From Erythrobacter sp. (lineage in GTDB: Bacteria > Pseudomonadota > Alphaproteobacteria > Sphingomonadales > Sphingomonadaceae): DNA of 64,000 nt. The position numbers were made by a program, and so were the translations under genes. Below the pieces are notes generated by a model. The model was not told the DNA's origin, searched no databases, and saw only the letters and a list, made by a program, of their open reading frames with translations. The stretch is from positions 1,370,818 through 1,434,817 of the forward strand of contig CP073261.1 of assembly GCA_019739335.1 (NCBI GenBank). Direction: 5' to 3'. Below are positions 25,892 through 33,486 of the stretch, piece after piece (within the stretch, counting starts at the first letter, position 1; every line of letters starts with the position of its first letter).

Positions 25892-26374
25892 TCAGTCCTG
25901 CGGCACTTCCGCCACCGAAGCACTCTGCGCCGCGCGCCATGCCTGCAACCGGATCGAAAGCCCTTCGTCCCCCAGCGCCAGGATCGAGGCGGCGAGCAGA
26001 CCCGCATTGGTCGCCCCCGCTTCGCCGATCGCCAGCGTTCCGGTCGGAATCCCGGCAGGCATCTGCACGATCGAGAGCAGGCTATCGAGGCCGTTCAGAG
26101 CCTTGGATTTCACCGGCACGCCGAGCACCGGCAAGTGGGTGAGCGCGGCCAGCATCCCCGGCAGGTGCGCCGCCCCGCCTGCGCCTGCGATAATCACCTT
26201 GAACCCCTCGCCCGCCGCGCTCTTGCCGAAAGCGTGCAGCCGGTCCGGCGTGCGGTGCGCGGAGACGATGCGCGCTTCGTAAGCCACACGCAGCTCGTCG
26301 AGCACCTTGGCGGCGCATTGCATGGTCGGCCAGTCGGACTGGCTGCCCATCACGATTGCTACAGGAGCAGTCAT
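25892..26374 (-). CDS. purE: N5-carboxyaminoimidazole ribonucleotide mutase
   Basis: A 160-residue class I PurE that moves the carboxyl group of N5-CAIR to C4. The N-terminal [11 protein letters not shown] motif, the SAHRTPDRL loop with the catalytic histidine, the [11 protein letters not shown] strand-turn and the [42 protein letters not shown] phosphate-binding region are all intact. Length is normal for the family. It starts 4 bases after the gpmA stop. Confidence 0.96.
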   Translation of the reverse strand: MTAPVAIVMGSQSDWPTMQCAAKVLDELRVAYEARIVSAHRTPDRLHAFGKSAAGEGFKVIIAGAGGAAHLPGMLAALTHLPVLGVPVKSKALNGLDSLLSIVQMPAGIPTGTLAIGEAGATNAGLLAASILALGDEGLSIRLQAWRAAQSASVAEVPQD

Positions 26375-26378
26375 CCTC

Positions 26379-27065
26379 TCACATGTCCTTCAGATAACGC
26401 ATCGCGCCCGGCTGCATCACCTCATCGAACTCATAGACGATCGGCTGCCCGGTAGGGATTTCCAGCCCGGTGATATCGTCATCCGAAATGCCCGAAAGGT
26501 GCTTCACCAGTGCGCGCAAGCTGTTGCCATGTGCGGAAATGATGACCGTCTCGCCGCTCGCCAGCTGCGGCAGGATCGCGCTTTCCCAATAGGGCAGCAC
26601 CCGCGCGATGGTCAGCTTGAGGCTCTCCGTCTGCGGAATGGCGATCCCGGCGTAGCGCGGATCGGTGGAGAGATCGAATTCACTGCCCTTCTCCAGCACC
26701 GGCGGCGGTACGTCGAAGCTGCGCCGCCAGACCAGCACCTGCTCGTCGCCATGCTTTTCGCGGGTTTCCTGCTTGTTGAGCCCGGTCAGCCCGCCATAGT
26801 GCCGCTCGTTGAGCCGCCAGTCCTTGGTTTCGGGAATCCACAGCCGCTCGCACTCCTCCAGTGCAAGATGCAGTGTCTTGATCGCGCGCTTCTGCACACT
26901 GGTGAAGGCGACACTGGGGAACAGGCCGTGCTCCTTGAGCAGGCGCCCGGCGGCGCGTGCTTCCTCGGCGCCCTTTTCGGTGACATCGACATCCCACCAG
27001 CCGGTGAACCGGTCGGCAAGGTTCCATTCGCTCTGGCCATGGCGGACGAGGATCAGCGTGGGCAC
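26379..27065 (-). CDS. gpmA: 2,3-bisphosphoglycerate-dependent phosphoglycerate mutase, GTG start
   Basis: A 228-residue glycolytic mutase interconverting 3- and 2-phosphoglycerate. [10 protein letters not shown] gives the phosphohistidine (His9), [14 protein letters not shown] the catalytic glutamate region, and [13 protein letters not shown] the second histidine. The natural start is GTG at 27065, with GGAGAAA about 8 bases upstream; a longer frame to 27179 adds 38 residues unlike the family. It is the second gene of the long leftward series. Confidence 0.95.
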   Translation of the reverse strand: MPTLILVRHGQSEWNLADRFTGWWDVDVTEKGAEEARAAGRLLKEHGLFPSVAFTSVQKRAIKTLHLALEECERLWIPETKDWRLNERHYGGLTGLNKQETREKHGDEQVLVWRRSFDVPPPVLEKGSEFDLSTDPRYAGIAIPQTESLKLTIARVLPYWESAILPQLASGETVIISAHGNSLRALVKHLSGISDDDITGLEIPTGQPIVYEFDEVMQPGAMRYLKDM

Positions 27066-27102
27066 GGGGATATTTCTCCGGTTGTCGGCTAAGCTGCGCG
27101 CC

Positions 27103-27264
27103 CTAGCGGTCTGCGGCGGGATTGGAAAGACTCGGCGAATCGGGCTGGGGTAGGGACTCGGAAGGTGCATCGCCCGCAAGCGCCTTGCCCTGTACCTTTC
27201 GGCGCCGCAGGTTCTCGCGCAGCTTGGCAGCGAGCCGTTCCTCGCGGGCAGTATCCTTAGTCAT
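27103..27264 (-). CDS. Small conserved-looking basic protein (53 aa)
   Basis: A short ORF of 53 codons beginning MTKDTAREERLAAKLRENLRR, a highly charged amphipathic helix, followed by a Pro/Ser-rich tail. I recall similar MTKD/E..KLRENLRRRK mini-proteins in sphingomonads, but no function is known to me. It is 37 bases upstream of gpmA and probably co-transcribed. A longer frame to 27519 would run through the tRNA gene on the other strand and is rejected. Confidence 0.6.
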   Translation of the reverse strand: MTKDTAREERLAAKLRENLRRRKVQGKALAGDAPSESLPQPDSPSLSNPAADR

Positions 27265-27375
27265 GCCACGCATAGTGCAGCAAGCGTTGCGCAGGCTCAA
27301 GCATGGCTTGACTTTCCCCCGCCCCGCGCCAATAGCGCGCCCCTGCCCGACGGGACGACCCGGAACGGGCCGGAC

Positions 27376-27450
27376 GCTGCTGTAGCTCAGTGGTAGAGCA
27401 CACCCTTGGTAAGGGTGAGGCCGAGAGTTCAATCCTCTCCAGCAGCACCA
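27376..27450 (+). tRNA. tRNA-Thr (anticodon GGT)
   Basis: All arms fold: acceptor GCTGCTG/CAGCAGC, D arm GCTC-AGTGGTA-GAGC, anticodon stem CACCC/GGGTG with loop TTGGTAA (anticodon GGT, reading ACC/ACU), variable AGGCC and T arm GAGAG-TTCAATC-CTCTC. Discriminator A is followed by an encoded CCA (27448-27450). A TTTTTCTTT run follows directly. Confidence 0.97.
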
Positions 27451-27460
27451 TTTTTCTTTA

Positions 27461-27481
27461 GGATCGCCCGTCCGGGCGATC
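27461..27481. repeat. Perfect short hairpin downstream of tRNA-Thr
   Basis: GATCGCCCG-TC-CGGGCGATC is a perfect 9-bp stem with a two-base loop. It follows the T-run behind the tRNA rather than preceding one, so it is not a standard terminator. It may help define the 3' end of the tRNA precursor or be a repeat remnant. The rest of 27482-27566 shows no gene. Confidence 0.5.
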
Positions 27482-27566
27482 ATCCTCGGTGCTGCTCCCT
27501 TCGCTGCGCTGCGGGGCACCTGCGGGCGCGCGTTCGCGCTTGCGGGCCTTCGGCCCGTTCAGTGAC

Positions 27567-27643
<77 letters not shown>

Positions 27644-27673
27644 CCCTTCCCCCAAAGGTGCCTTATCTCTATA

Positions 27674-28147
27674 ATGCACCGGATGACCGAAGAACCTCTC
27701 ACTCCGCTCGATCCTGGTTACACCACTATCCTGCGGATCGAGGGGCTGCTTATCACCCTGCCGTTTATCGTCGCAGCTACCGTGCTTGCGCTCGTCGAGG
27801 CGTTGCCGCCCTGGGCGCCCGGAATTCCGGTGCTGTTGCTCGCTATTGTCCTCATCGGCATTGTGCCAATCAAGAAGTACCAGTCGCGCGGCTATCACAT
27901 GGCGGTGGACCGCCTACGAGTGGTTAAGGGCGTGCTGTTCCATGCCGATACCGTGGTGCCGTTCAGCCGGGTGCAGCATCTCGATGTCGAGCAGGGGCCG
28001 CTTGAACGCGCGTTCGGAATCGCGAGACTGATCCTGCACACCGCGGGGACGCACAATGCCTCGGTCACGCTGCCAGGGCTGGCCCATGCCGATGCGATTG
28101 CGATGCGCGAGGACATTCGCGCCCATGTGAAACGCGAGTCGCTGTGA
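27674..28147 (+). CDS. Bacterial PH-domain membrane protein (YdbS-like)
   Basis: A 157-residue inner-membrane protein. Two hydrophobic segments ([22 protein letters not shown] and [19 protein letters not shown]) precede a bPH_2 domain ([57 protein letters not shown]), the hallmark of the YdbS/YdbT pair. In Gram-positive bacteria such pairs influence resistance to bacteriocins; the role here is unknown. Starts at 27674 or 27683 are equally possible since neither has a clear ribosome site. It overlaps the next gene by GTGA. Confidence 0.85.
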   Translation: MHRMTEEPLTPLDPGYTTILRIEGLLITLPFIVAATVLALVEALPPWAPGIPVLLLAIVLIGIVPIKKYQSRGYHMAVDRLRVVKGVLFHADTVVPFSRVQHLDVEQGPLERAFGIARLILHTAGTHNASVTLPGLAHADAIAMREDIRAHVKRESL

Positions 28148-29730
28148 GCCACCCTGTGAGCGACAGCGCGGACGAGATCGAAATCGGCGAATGGCGGCGG
28201 GTCAGCCCGCTGAGCATAGCCGCTCAGGGCGTGCGTTCGCTTGCATCGGCGGCGATTCCGCTGGGTTTCGTCCTGTTCGGAGCTTCCAGCCAGAGCAGCG
28301 AGCTCGCGACGATTGCGGCTTACGCCGTGCCGATCCTGCTGGTGGTCGTCGCGCTCAACCTGGTGCCGCCATGGCTCGGCTGGGTGCGGCTTCGCTATCG
28401 CGTGGGGGAAAGCGATGTGCGGCTGGAGCAGGGCATTATCAGCCGTTCGGCGCGCTCGGTGCCCTATGACCGGATCCAGGATGTCAGCCTCGAACAGAAA
28501 CTGATCCCGCGCCTGCTTGGGCTGGTCGAAGTGCGGTTCGAAACCGGTGCGGGCGGCAAGGACGAGCTGAAGCTGGCCTATGTCAGCGAGGCAGAGGGCG
28601 AGCGCCTGCGCGAAGTAGTACGGGCACTCGTGGAGGGGGCGGAAGGCGACGTCGCCGCACCCGCCGATGGCGAGCCTGTCGAGGCGGTGCCGGAGGGCCG
28701 CCTGCTGTTCGCAATGGGGCAGGGGCGATTGTTCACTTATGGCCTGTTCAGTTTCTCGCTAGTGGTGTTCGCGGTGCTGCTGGGCGCGGCGCAGCAATTT
28801 GAATTCCTGCTGCCGTTCGATTTGTGGGAATATGTCGGATCGTGGTTTGAAGACGCGCGCTATGCCGAGGCGGGAAGCTACATCGACAGCTTCGATACCG
28901 GGGCGCGGGTGCTTGCGGTGCTCTATCTGCTCGCCAGTGTGATCGTGGTAGGTTTGGCGAGCGGGGTGGTGAAGACTTTCGTGCGCGACTGGGGCTTCCG
29001 GCTCGATCGCACGGCCAAGGGATTCCGTCGCCGTCGGGGTCTGTTGACCAAGACCGATGTGGTGATGCCGGCTCACCGGGTGCAGGCGCTGGTGCTTTCT
29101 ACCGGCATCCTCCGGCGCCGGTTCGGCTGGTACGGCCTGTCCTTCATCAGCCTGGCGCAGGATTCGGGCAGTGCCAATCACGAAGTCGCGCCGTTCGCCC
29201 GGCTCGCGGAGGTGGCGCCGATTGCGCAGGAAGCCGGATTCAGCCTGCCCGATGAGAGCGAGCAATGGCGCAGGCCCAGCCCGAACTACTATTTCGATCG
29301 GGCGATGATAGCCTGCCTCGTCGTGACCGTGCTGGGAATCATTGGCTTAACCGCTGCAGCCGCTTCGACTGAGGGTTTCGTGCCCGGACTCGCCGTGATC
29401 GGGGCTGTCATTCTTGGCATAGTCGGCGTGATCGCCGCGCGCGAGTTTTACCTGTGGCGGTATGATCGCCATGCGCTCGATCCCGCACAGGTGCTGTCGC
29501 GGCGCGGTTGGCTCGCTCCGCGCACGCAAGTGGCGAACCGGGTGAAGCTCCATTCGGTAGAGATCGCGCAAGGGCCGCTGGCGCGCTGGCGCGGCTATTG
29601 CGACCTGCGGTTCGGACTGGCAGGCGGGAGCATGGCCTTTAACGGGCTGGCGCTCGAGGATGCGCGCAAGCTGCGCTCCGCCGTGCTCGAAAGCATCGCC
29701 AGTGTCGACTTCGCGCGGTTGCCAAAATAA
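28144..29730 (+). CDS. Large bacterial PH-domain membrane protein (YdbT-like), GTG start
   Basis: A 528-residue membrane protein with repeated hydrophobic pairs each followed by a bPH_2 domain: about residues 75-155 (LRYRVGESDVRLEQGIISRSARSVPYDRIQDVSLEQ), 280-360 (RRRRGLLTKTDVVMPAHRVQALVLS) and 440-520 (VLSRRGWLAPRTQVANRVKLHSVEIAQGPLARWRGYCDLRF). It is the partner of the YdbS-like protein encoded immediately upstream and is translated from a GTG overlapping its stop. The pair likely forms one membrane complex. Confidence 0.87.
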   Translation: MSHPVSDSADEIEIGEWRRVSPLSIAAQGVRSLASAAIPLGFVLFGASSQSSELATIAAYAVPILLVVVALNLVPPWLGWVRLRYRVGESDVRLEQGIISRSARSVPYDRIQDVSLEQKLIPRLLGLVEVRFETGAGGKDELKLAYVSEAEGERLREVVRALVEGAEGDVAAPADGEPVEAVPEGRLLFAMGQGRLFTYGLFSFSLVVFAVLLGAAQQFEFLLPFDLWEYVGSWFEDARYAEAGSYIDSFDTGARVLAVLYLLASVIVVGLASGVVKTFVRDWGFRLDRTAKGFRRRRGLLTKTDVVMPAHRVQALVLSTGILRRRFGWYGLSFISLAQDSGSANHEVAPFARLAEVAPIAQEAGFSLPDESEQWRRPSPNYYFDRAMIACLVVTVLGIIGLTAAAASTEGFVPGLAVIGAVILGIVGVIAAREFYLWRYDRHALDPAQVLSRRGWLAPRTQVANRVKLHSVEIAQGPLARWRGYCDLRFGLAGGSMAFNGLALEDARKLRSAVLESIASVDFARLPK

Positions 29731-29743
29731 TCGCCCGCACGAA

Positions 29744-29774
29744 AATGGGCCCCGACATTTCACCGGAGCCCATT
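29744..29774. terminator. Probable terminator between converging genes
   Basis: AATGGGC...GCCCATT arms with partly paired inner bases (CCG/CGG) lie midway between the converging YdbT-like and PRC-barrel genes, preceded by AAAA on the plus strand. The T-run after the stem is short on the rightward strand, while AAAATGGGC gives TTTT on the leftward strand. It may serve mainly leftward transcription. Confidence 0.45.
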
Positions 29775-29816
29775 CGCTTCGCGCATTGCCATCCTCTTCG
29801 CGCATTGATGGCGAGA

Positions 29817-30251
29817 TCAGTACATCAGGCCGTAATAGCCATAGACTTGGCGCCCATATTGCTCATCGTAGGAAGGGGTCTTGTCTCGACCATACGACGG
29901 GGCATCGCTCAGGCGCGACTTGTCGATATTGACGACATAGCCGCCGCGATCGGTATCGTAGTCCAGCGCGTCCCAAGGTACGGGGAAATAGCTTTCACCC
30001 ATGCCAAGAAAACCGCCGAAGCTCATCACCGTATATTCAATCCGGCCCGACCGTTTGCCGAGCATGACATGATCGATCGTTCCCAGGTGTTCGCCGTCGG
30101 TTGAGTAAACCTTGGTTCCCTCGACCTTGTCGGAAGAAATCAGGCTATCGGTCTCGTCGCGCTCAAGCGGGCGCGAGCGATCGAACTGCGCACGGCGATT
30201 CAGTTCGTCATCCGAATAATTGCTGCGATTGGTCTGCATGGTCTGATTCAT
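29817..30251 (-). CDS. PRC-barrel domain protein
   Basis: A 144-residue soluble protein with a central PRC barrel: LISSDKVEGTKVYSTDGEHLGTIDHVMLGKRSGRIEYTVMSFGGFLGMGESYFPVPWDAL. An Asn/Gln/Arg-rich N-terminus and a Tyr-rich C-terminus (SYDEQYGRQVYGYYGLMY) flank it. Stand-alone PRC barrels are often stress-induced envelope or general-stress proteins in alphaproteobacteria; the exact role is not known. The ATG at 30251 has GGAG upstream; a longer frame to 30350 has no domain. The gap 30252-30411 holds no gene. Confidence 0.82.
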   Translation of the reverse strand: MNQTMQTNRSNYSDDELNRRAQFDRSRPLERDETDSLISSDKVEGTKVYSTDGEHLGTIDHVMLGKRSGRIEYTVMSFGGFLGMGESYFPVPWDALDYDTDRGGYVVNIDKSRLSDAPSYGRDKTPSYDEQYGRQVYGYYGLMY

Positions 30252-30411
30252 GGTGCTGCTCCACTGGAGCCGACTGCGGACGCGATCCCGGACGGATGCT
30301 TGGCGGGCACACGGCCCAAAGCGTCTTGAAAACGCCGTCGGCGTGTTCAATCTCTCAACGGGTGAGAGGTCTCGCCGTTCCGGAATTTCCTAGCTTTACC
30401 GCAGCTTGGGC

Positions 30412-30714
30412 TCAACTCGGCGTGTCAGCCAGGAGGTCAGCCCATTCGGGATGTTTGCGGAACAGCGCGGCGACGTAGGGGCACTGTGGGACGATCGTGA
30501 AATCTTTCGTTCGGGCATCTGCAATCATCGCCTCGACCAGCTTTGCCGCGATCCCCTGACCGCGCGCCTGCGGCGGAGTAAACGTGTGATTGGCGATACG
30601 CGCCTCGCCCCGAGCGCGCCAGGTCAGTTCGGCCTGCACCTCGGTTCCGGGCACATCGGCGCGGTAGGCACCGTGGGTGGTCTCGTCGGTGGCGATAATT
30701 TCGATCTCGGTCAT
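30412..30714 (-). CDS. Small GNAT-type acetyltransferase-like protein
   Basis: A 100-residue protein of the short Gcn5-related group (YjdJ/COG2388 type). It contains only the second half of the GNAT fold: beta hairpin AELTWRARGEARIANHTFTPPQARGQGIAAKLVEAMIADARTKDFTIVPQCPYVAALFRKHPEW, with RGQGIA as the acetyl-CoA loop and the PxC..VxxxxxxHPEW end. The substrate is unknown. AGGAG lies at the right distance from the ATG at 30714, a second ATG being directly before it. It diverges from the threonine aldolase gene over about 50 bases. Confidence 0.85.
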   Translation of the reverse strand: MTEIEIIATDETTHGAYRADVPGTEVQAELTWRARGEARIANHTFTPPQARGQGIAAKLVEAMIADARTKDFTIVPQCPYVAALFRKHPEWADLLADTPS

Positions 30715-30764
30715 CATGTTCTCCTGCTTGCGCACAACCGCCTCCACCGCCATTGCGTTCCGCG

Positions 30765-31760
30765 ATGCAATTTCTGTCCGACAATGCCGCCCCCGTCCAC
30801 CCGCGCGTGTGGGAAGCCATGCGCAAGGCCGATGTGGCGGATTCGCCCTACGACACTGATGCGCTGAGCCGCGAGCTTGACGCGCGGTTTACCGCGCTGT
30901 TCGGGCGGGACTGCGCGGCGCTGTGGGTGGCGACGGGGACGGCGGCCAACTGCCTCGCGCTGGCGACAATGGTGGAGCCGCACGGCGGCGTGGTGTGTCA
31001 CCGTGAGGCGCATATCGAGATGGACGAGTGCGGCGCGCCGGGGTTCTACCTGCACGGGGCGAAGCTGCTGCTGGCCGAGGGCGACGGGGCCAAGCTGACT
31101 CCGGAAGGGATCGGCGAAGTGCTGGCAGGCATCACGCGCGGCGTGCATCAGGTTCCGGCGCAGGCCGCCTCCATCACGCAAGCGAGCGAATACGGCCTCG
31201 CCTACCGCCCCGAAGAAGTGGCGGCGATTGCCGCACTGACGCGGGAGCATGGTCTCGGCCTGCACATGGACGGGGCGCGGTTTGCCAATGCGGTGGCCTT
31301 CCTTGCTTGCGCGCCCGCCGATGCGGCAGGGCCGATCGACGCGCTGAGCTTCGGCTGCGTCAAGAACGGCGGCATGGGGGCCGAAGCGATCGTGTTCTTC
31401 GATCCGGCCAAGGCCGATCTGGTCCGCTGGCGGCGCAAACGCGCCGGGCATTTGCAGAGCAAGGGACGCTATCTGGCGGCGCAGGTGCTGGCGATGCTGG
31501 AGGACGACCTGTGGCTCGAAAACGCCCGCGCGGCCAATGCGGCGGCGGCGATCATCGCGGAAGACGCTGACGACAGGCTGGTCCATCCGGCGCAGATCAA
31601 CGAACTGTTCGTGCGGATGGACGCTGCCGAACGCGCTGCCCTTCGCGCGCAAGGCTTTGCCTTCTACGATTGGGACGACACCTGCGTGCGGCTGGTCACC
31701 AGCTGGGCTACCGATCCCCACGACGCGCGGGCGCTGGGCCGCGCGATTGCCGCTTTATGA
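30765..31760 (+). CDS. Low-specificity L-threonine aldolase-like PLP enzyme
   Basis: A 331-residue fold-type I PLP enzyme of the beta-eliminating lyase family, cleaving threonine or allo-threonine to glycine and acetaldehyde. It has FLSDNAAPVHPRV at the N-terminus, ATGTAANCLAL (cofactor phosphate region), HREAHIEMDECGAP, HMDGARFANA with the PLP-binding aspartate, and SFGCVKNGGMGAEA with the Schiff-base lysine. The ATG at 30765 is preferred to a TTG 12 bases upstream because the family begins with the F-x-S-D-N motif. It overlaps the transporter gene by ATGA. Confidence 0.9.
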   Translation: MQFLSDNAAPVHPRVWEAMRKADVADSPYDTDALSRELDARFTALFGRDCAALWVATGTAANCLALATMVEPHGGVVCHREAHIEMDECGAPGFYLHGAKLLLAEGDGAKLTPEGIGEVLAGITRGVHQVPAQAASITQASEYGLAYRPEEVAAIAALTREHGLGLHMDGARFANAVAFLACAPADAAGPIDALSFGCVKNGGMGAEAIVFFDPAKADLVRWRRKRAGHLQSKGRYLAAQVLAMLEDDLWLENARAANAAAAIIAEDADDRLVHPAQINELFVRMDAAERAALRAQGFAFYDWDDTCVRLVTSWATDPHDARALGRAIAAL

Positions 31761-32677
31761 GCGAGAACCCTCCGCACGCCCTGCTACGCCCGGCCATCGT
31801 GCTGCCCTTCGTGCTGGTGGCGCTGATCTGGGGTTCGACCTGGTTCGTCATCACCACCCAGATCGATGACGAGACCGCGCTATGGTCGGTCACCTGGCGG
31901 TTCGCGATGGCCACTCCGGCGATGTTTGCGCTGGCGCTGCTGATGCGCAAGCCGCTCGGCATGGGCGCAAAGGCGCATGGGTTGGCGCTGGCGATGGGGC
32001 TATTCCAGTTCTGCGGCAATTACACTCTGGTCTACCTGTCCGAACTTCACCTGACTTCGGGGATCGTCGCGCTGCTGATCGGGATGATGCTGGTGCCCAA
32101 TGCCATCCTTGGGCGGATCATGCTGGGTGAGGCGATCACCGCGCGGTTCATGCTGGGCAGCGGGCTGGCGCTGGCGGGCATTGCGCTGCTTCTGGTCAAC
32201 GAGGCGCGCGCCGCGCCGCTGGGTGGCAATGTGGCGCTCGGCACCATGCTGGCGCTGGGAGCGATGCTCGCAGCCTCGATCGCCAATGTGGTGCAAGCGG
32301 GGAGCACGGGGCGCAGTGTCCCACTGATCAGCTTGCTGGCGTGGTCGATGCTCTACGGCACACTGATCGACGGGGGGCTGGCCTGGGTGGTGGACGGCCC
32401 GCCGATACTGCCAACCCATGCCGGGTTCTGGCTGGGCACGGCATGGCTGGCGCTGGCAGGATCGGTAGTGACTTTCCCGCTCTATTACCAGCTTGTGCGC
32501 GATCTGGGAGCAGGGCGCGCAGCCTACAACGGGGTGCTGGTGGTGGTGATCGCTATGCTGATCTCGACCCTGTTCGAGGACTATCGCTGGACCCCGCTGG
32601 CGGTAGCCGGGGGTATGCTGGCGACGGTAGGGATGATCGTGGCGCTGCGGGCGCGGCAGGTCAAAGCAGGGACTTGA
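31757..32677 (+). CDS. EamA-family (drug/metabolite) transporter
   Basis: A 306-residue inner-membrane protein with about ten hydrophobic segments in two EamA repeats. LVALIWGSTWFVIT is the opening helix of the DMT superfamily, LHLTSGIVALLIGMMLVPNAILGRIMLGE the first repeat end, and ALAGSVVTFPLYYQLVRDLGAGRAAYNGVLVVVIAMLISTLFEDY the second. It may export an amino acid or metabolite; co-translation with a threonine aldolase fits an amino-acid exporter but does not prove it. Its 3' end overlaps the converging epimerase-like gene by 17 bases. Confidence 0.88.
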   Translation: MSENPPHALLRPAIVLPFVLVALIWGSTWFVITTQIDDETALWSVTWRFAMATPAMFALALLMRKPLGMGAKAHGLALAMGLFQFCGNYTLVYLSELHLTSGIVALLIGMMLVPNAILGRIMLGEAITARFMLGSGLALAGIALLLVNEARAAPLGGNVALGTMLALGAMLAASIANVVQAGSTGRSVPLISLLAWSMLYGTLIDGGLAWVVDGPPILPTHAGFWLGTAWLALAGSVVTFPLYYQLVRDLGAGRAAYNGVLVVVIAMLISTLFEDYRWTPLAVAGGMLATVGMIVALRARQVKAGT

Positions 32678-33437
32678 GGCCGTCCCGATAGGTCGGATAG
32701 CGCGGCTGCCAGCCGAGCACCCGCTTCGCCTTGCCGTTCGCGACCCGGCGGTTCTCGGCATAGAAACCGCGCGCCATCGGGCTGAGGCCTGCCTGGTCCA
32801 TCGTCTGCAACGGCGGCGGTGCAACACCGAGCAGGCGGCACGCCTCCTCGATCACCGCGTTCTGGCTACACGGCAGGTCGTCGGCGAGATTGTAGGCTCC
32901 GGGCGGCGCATTACCTGTCATCGCCGCGATCACGCCGCTGGCGATGTCCTCGACATGCACCCGGCTGAAGACCTGATCGGACAGGTCGATCCGGTGCGCC
33001 TTGCCTTCGCGCACGCGGTCCAGAGCGGAGCGACCCGGCCCGTAGATGCCCGGCAGGCGGAAGACGACTGCCCCGCGCGCAAGCCACTCAGCGTCAGCAT
33101 CGGAGCGCGCGCCGCGTCTGCCGCCGCCTGTAGGCGCGCTTTCATCCACCCAAGCCCCTTTGGTATCGCCGTAAACGCCGGTGGAAGAGAGGTAGAAGTG
33201 ACCTCGACCATTTAGGAGATGCCGGTAGCGTGTCAGAACTGGATCACACCCATCGGCAGGTGGTACGCTGGACAAGACAAAGCTGGCGTCCTGCAAGGCA
33301 GCGCGAACGAGAGCCTCGTCCCCAAAGTCGATGTTGCCGTCTCTCCCGGTGGCGGAAACCTGCCACCCCAGAGCATCGGCTCGTGCCTTGATGCGCTTTG
33401 CCGTGTAACCCAGCCCGAAAATGAACAGATGTGCCAT
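32661..33437 (-). CDS. NAD-dependent epimerase/dehydratase-like protein (YeeZ type)
   Basis: A 258-residue extended-SDR-like protein. HLFIFGLGYTAKRI gives the shortened dinucleotide motif GxGxxA typical of the YeeZ/YbjT-like subgroup. STGVYGDTKG matches the S..Y region and the VFRLPGIYGPGRS and VHVEDIA motifs follow, but the YxxxK pair is disturbed (YGDTKG), so activity is uncertain. It diverges from pepN with 49 bases between starts. Confidence 0.82.
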   Translation of the reverse strand: MAHLFIFGLGYTAKRIKARADALGWQVSATGRDGNIDFGDEALVRAALQDASFVLSSVPPADGCDPVLTRYRHLLNGRGHFYLSSTGVYGDTKGAWVDESAPTGGGRRGARSDADAEWLARGAVVFRLPGIYGPGRSALDRVREGKAHRIDLSDQVFSRVHVEDIASGVIAAMTGNAPPGAYNLADDLPCSQNAVIEEACRLLGVAPPPLQTMDQAGLSPMARGFYAENRRVANGKAKRVLGWQPRYPTYRDGLKSLL

Positions 33438-33486
33438 GCCGAACGTTTAGCCTCTCGACACGCGCAGGATAAGGCCCCAGTTTTCG

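Noticed and set aside
24464..26455. 663-codon plus-strand frame over folA, purK and purE
   Set aside because: The opposite strand has three intact enzymes with correct motifs and tight spacing; the plus frame is His/Arg-rich and motif-free.
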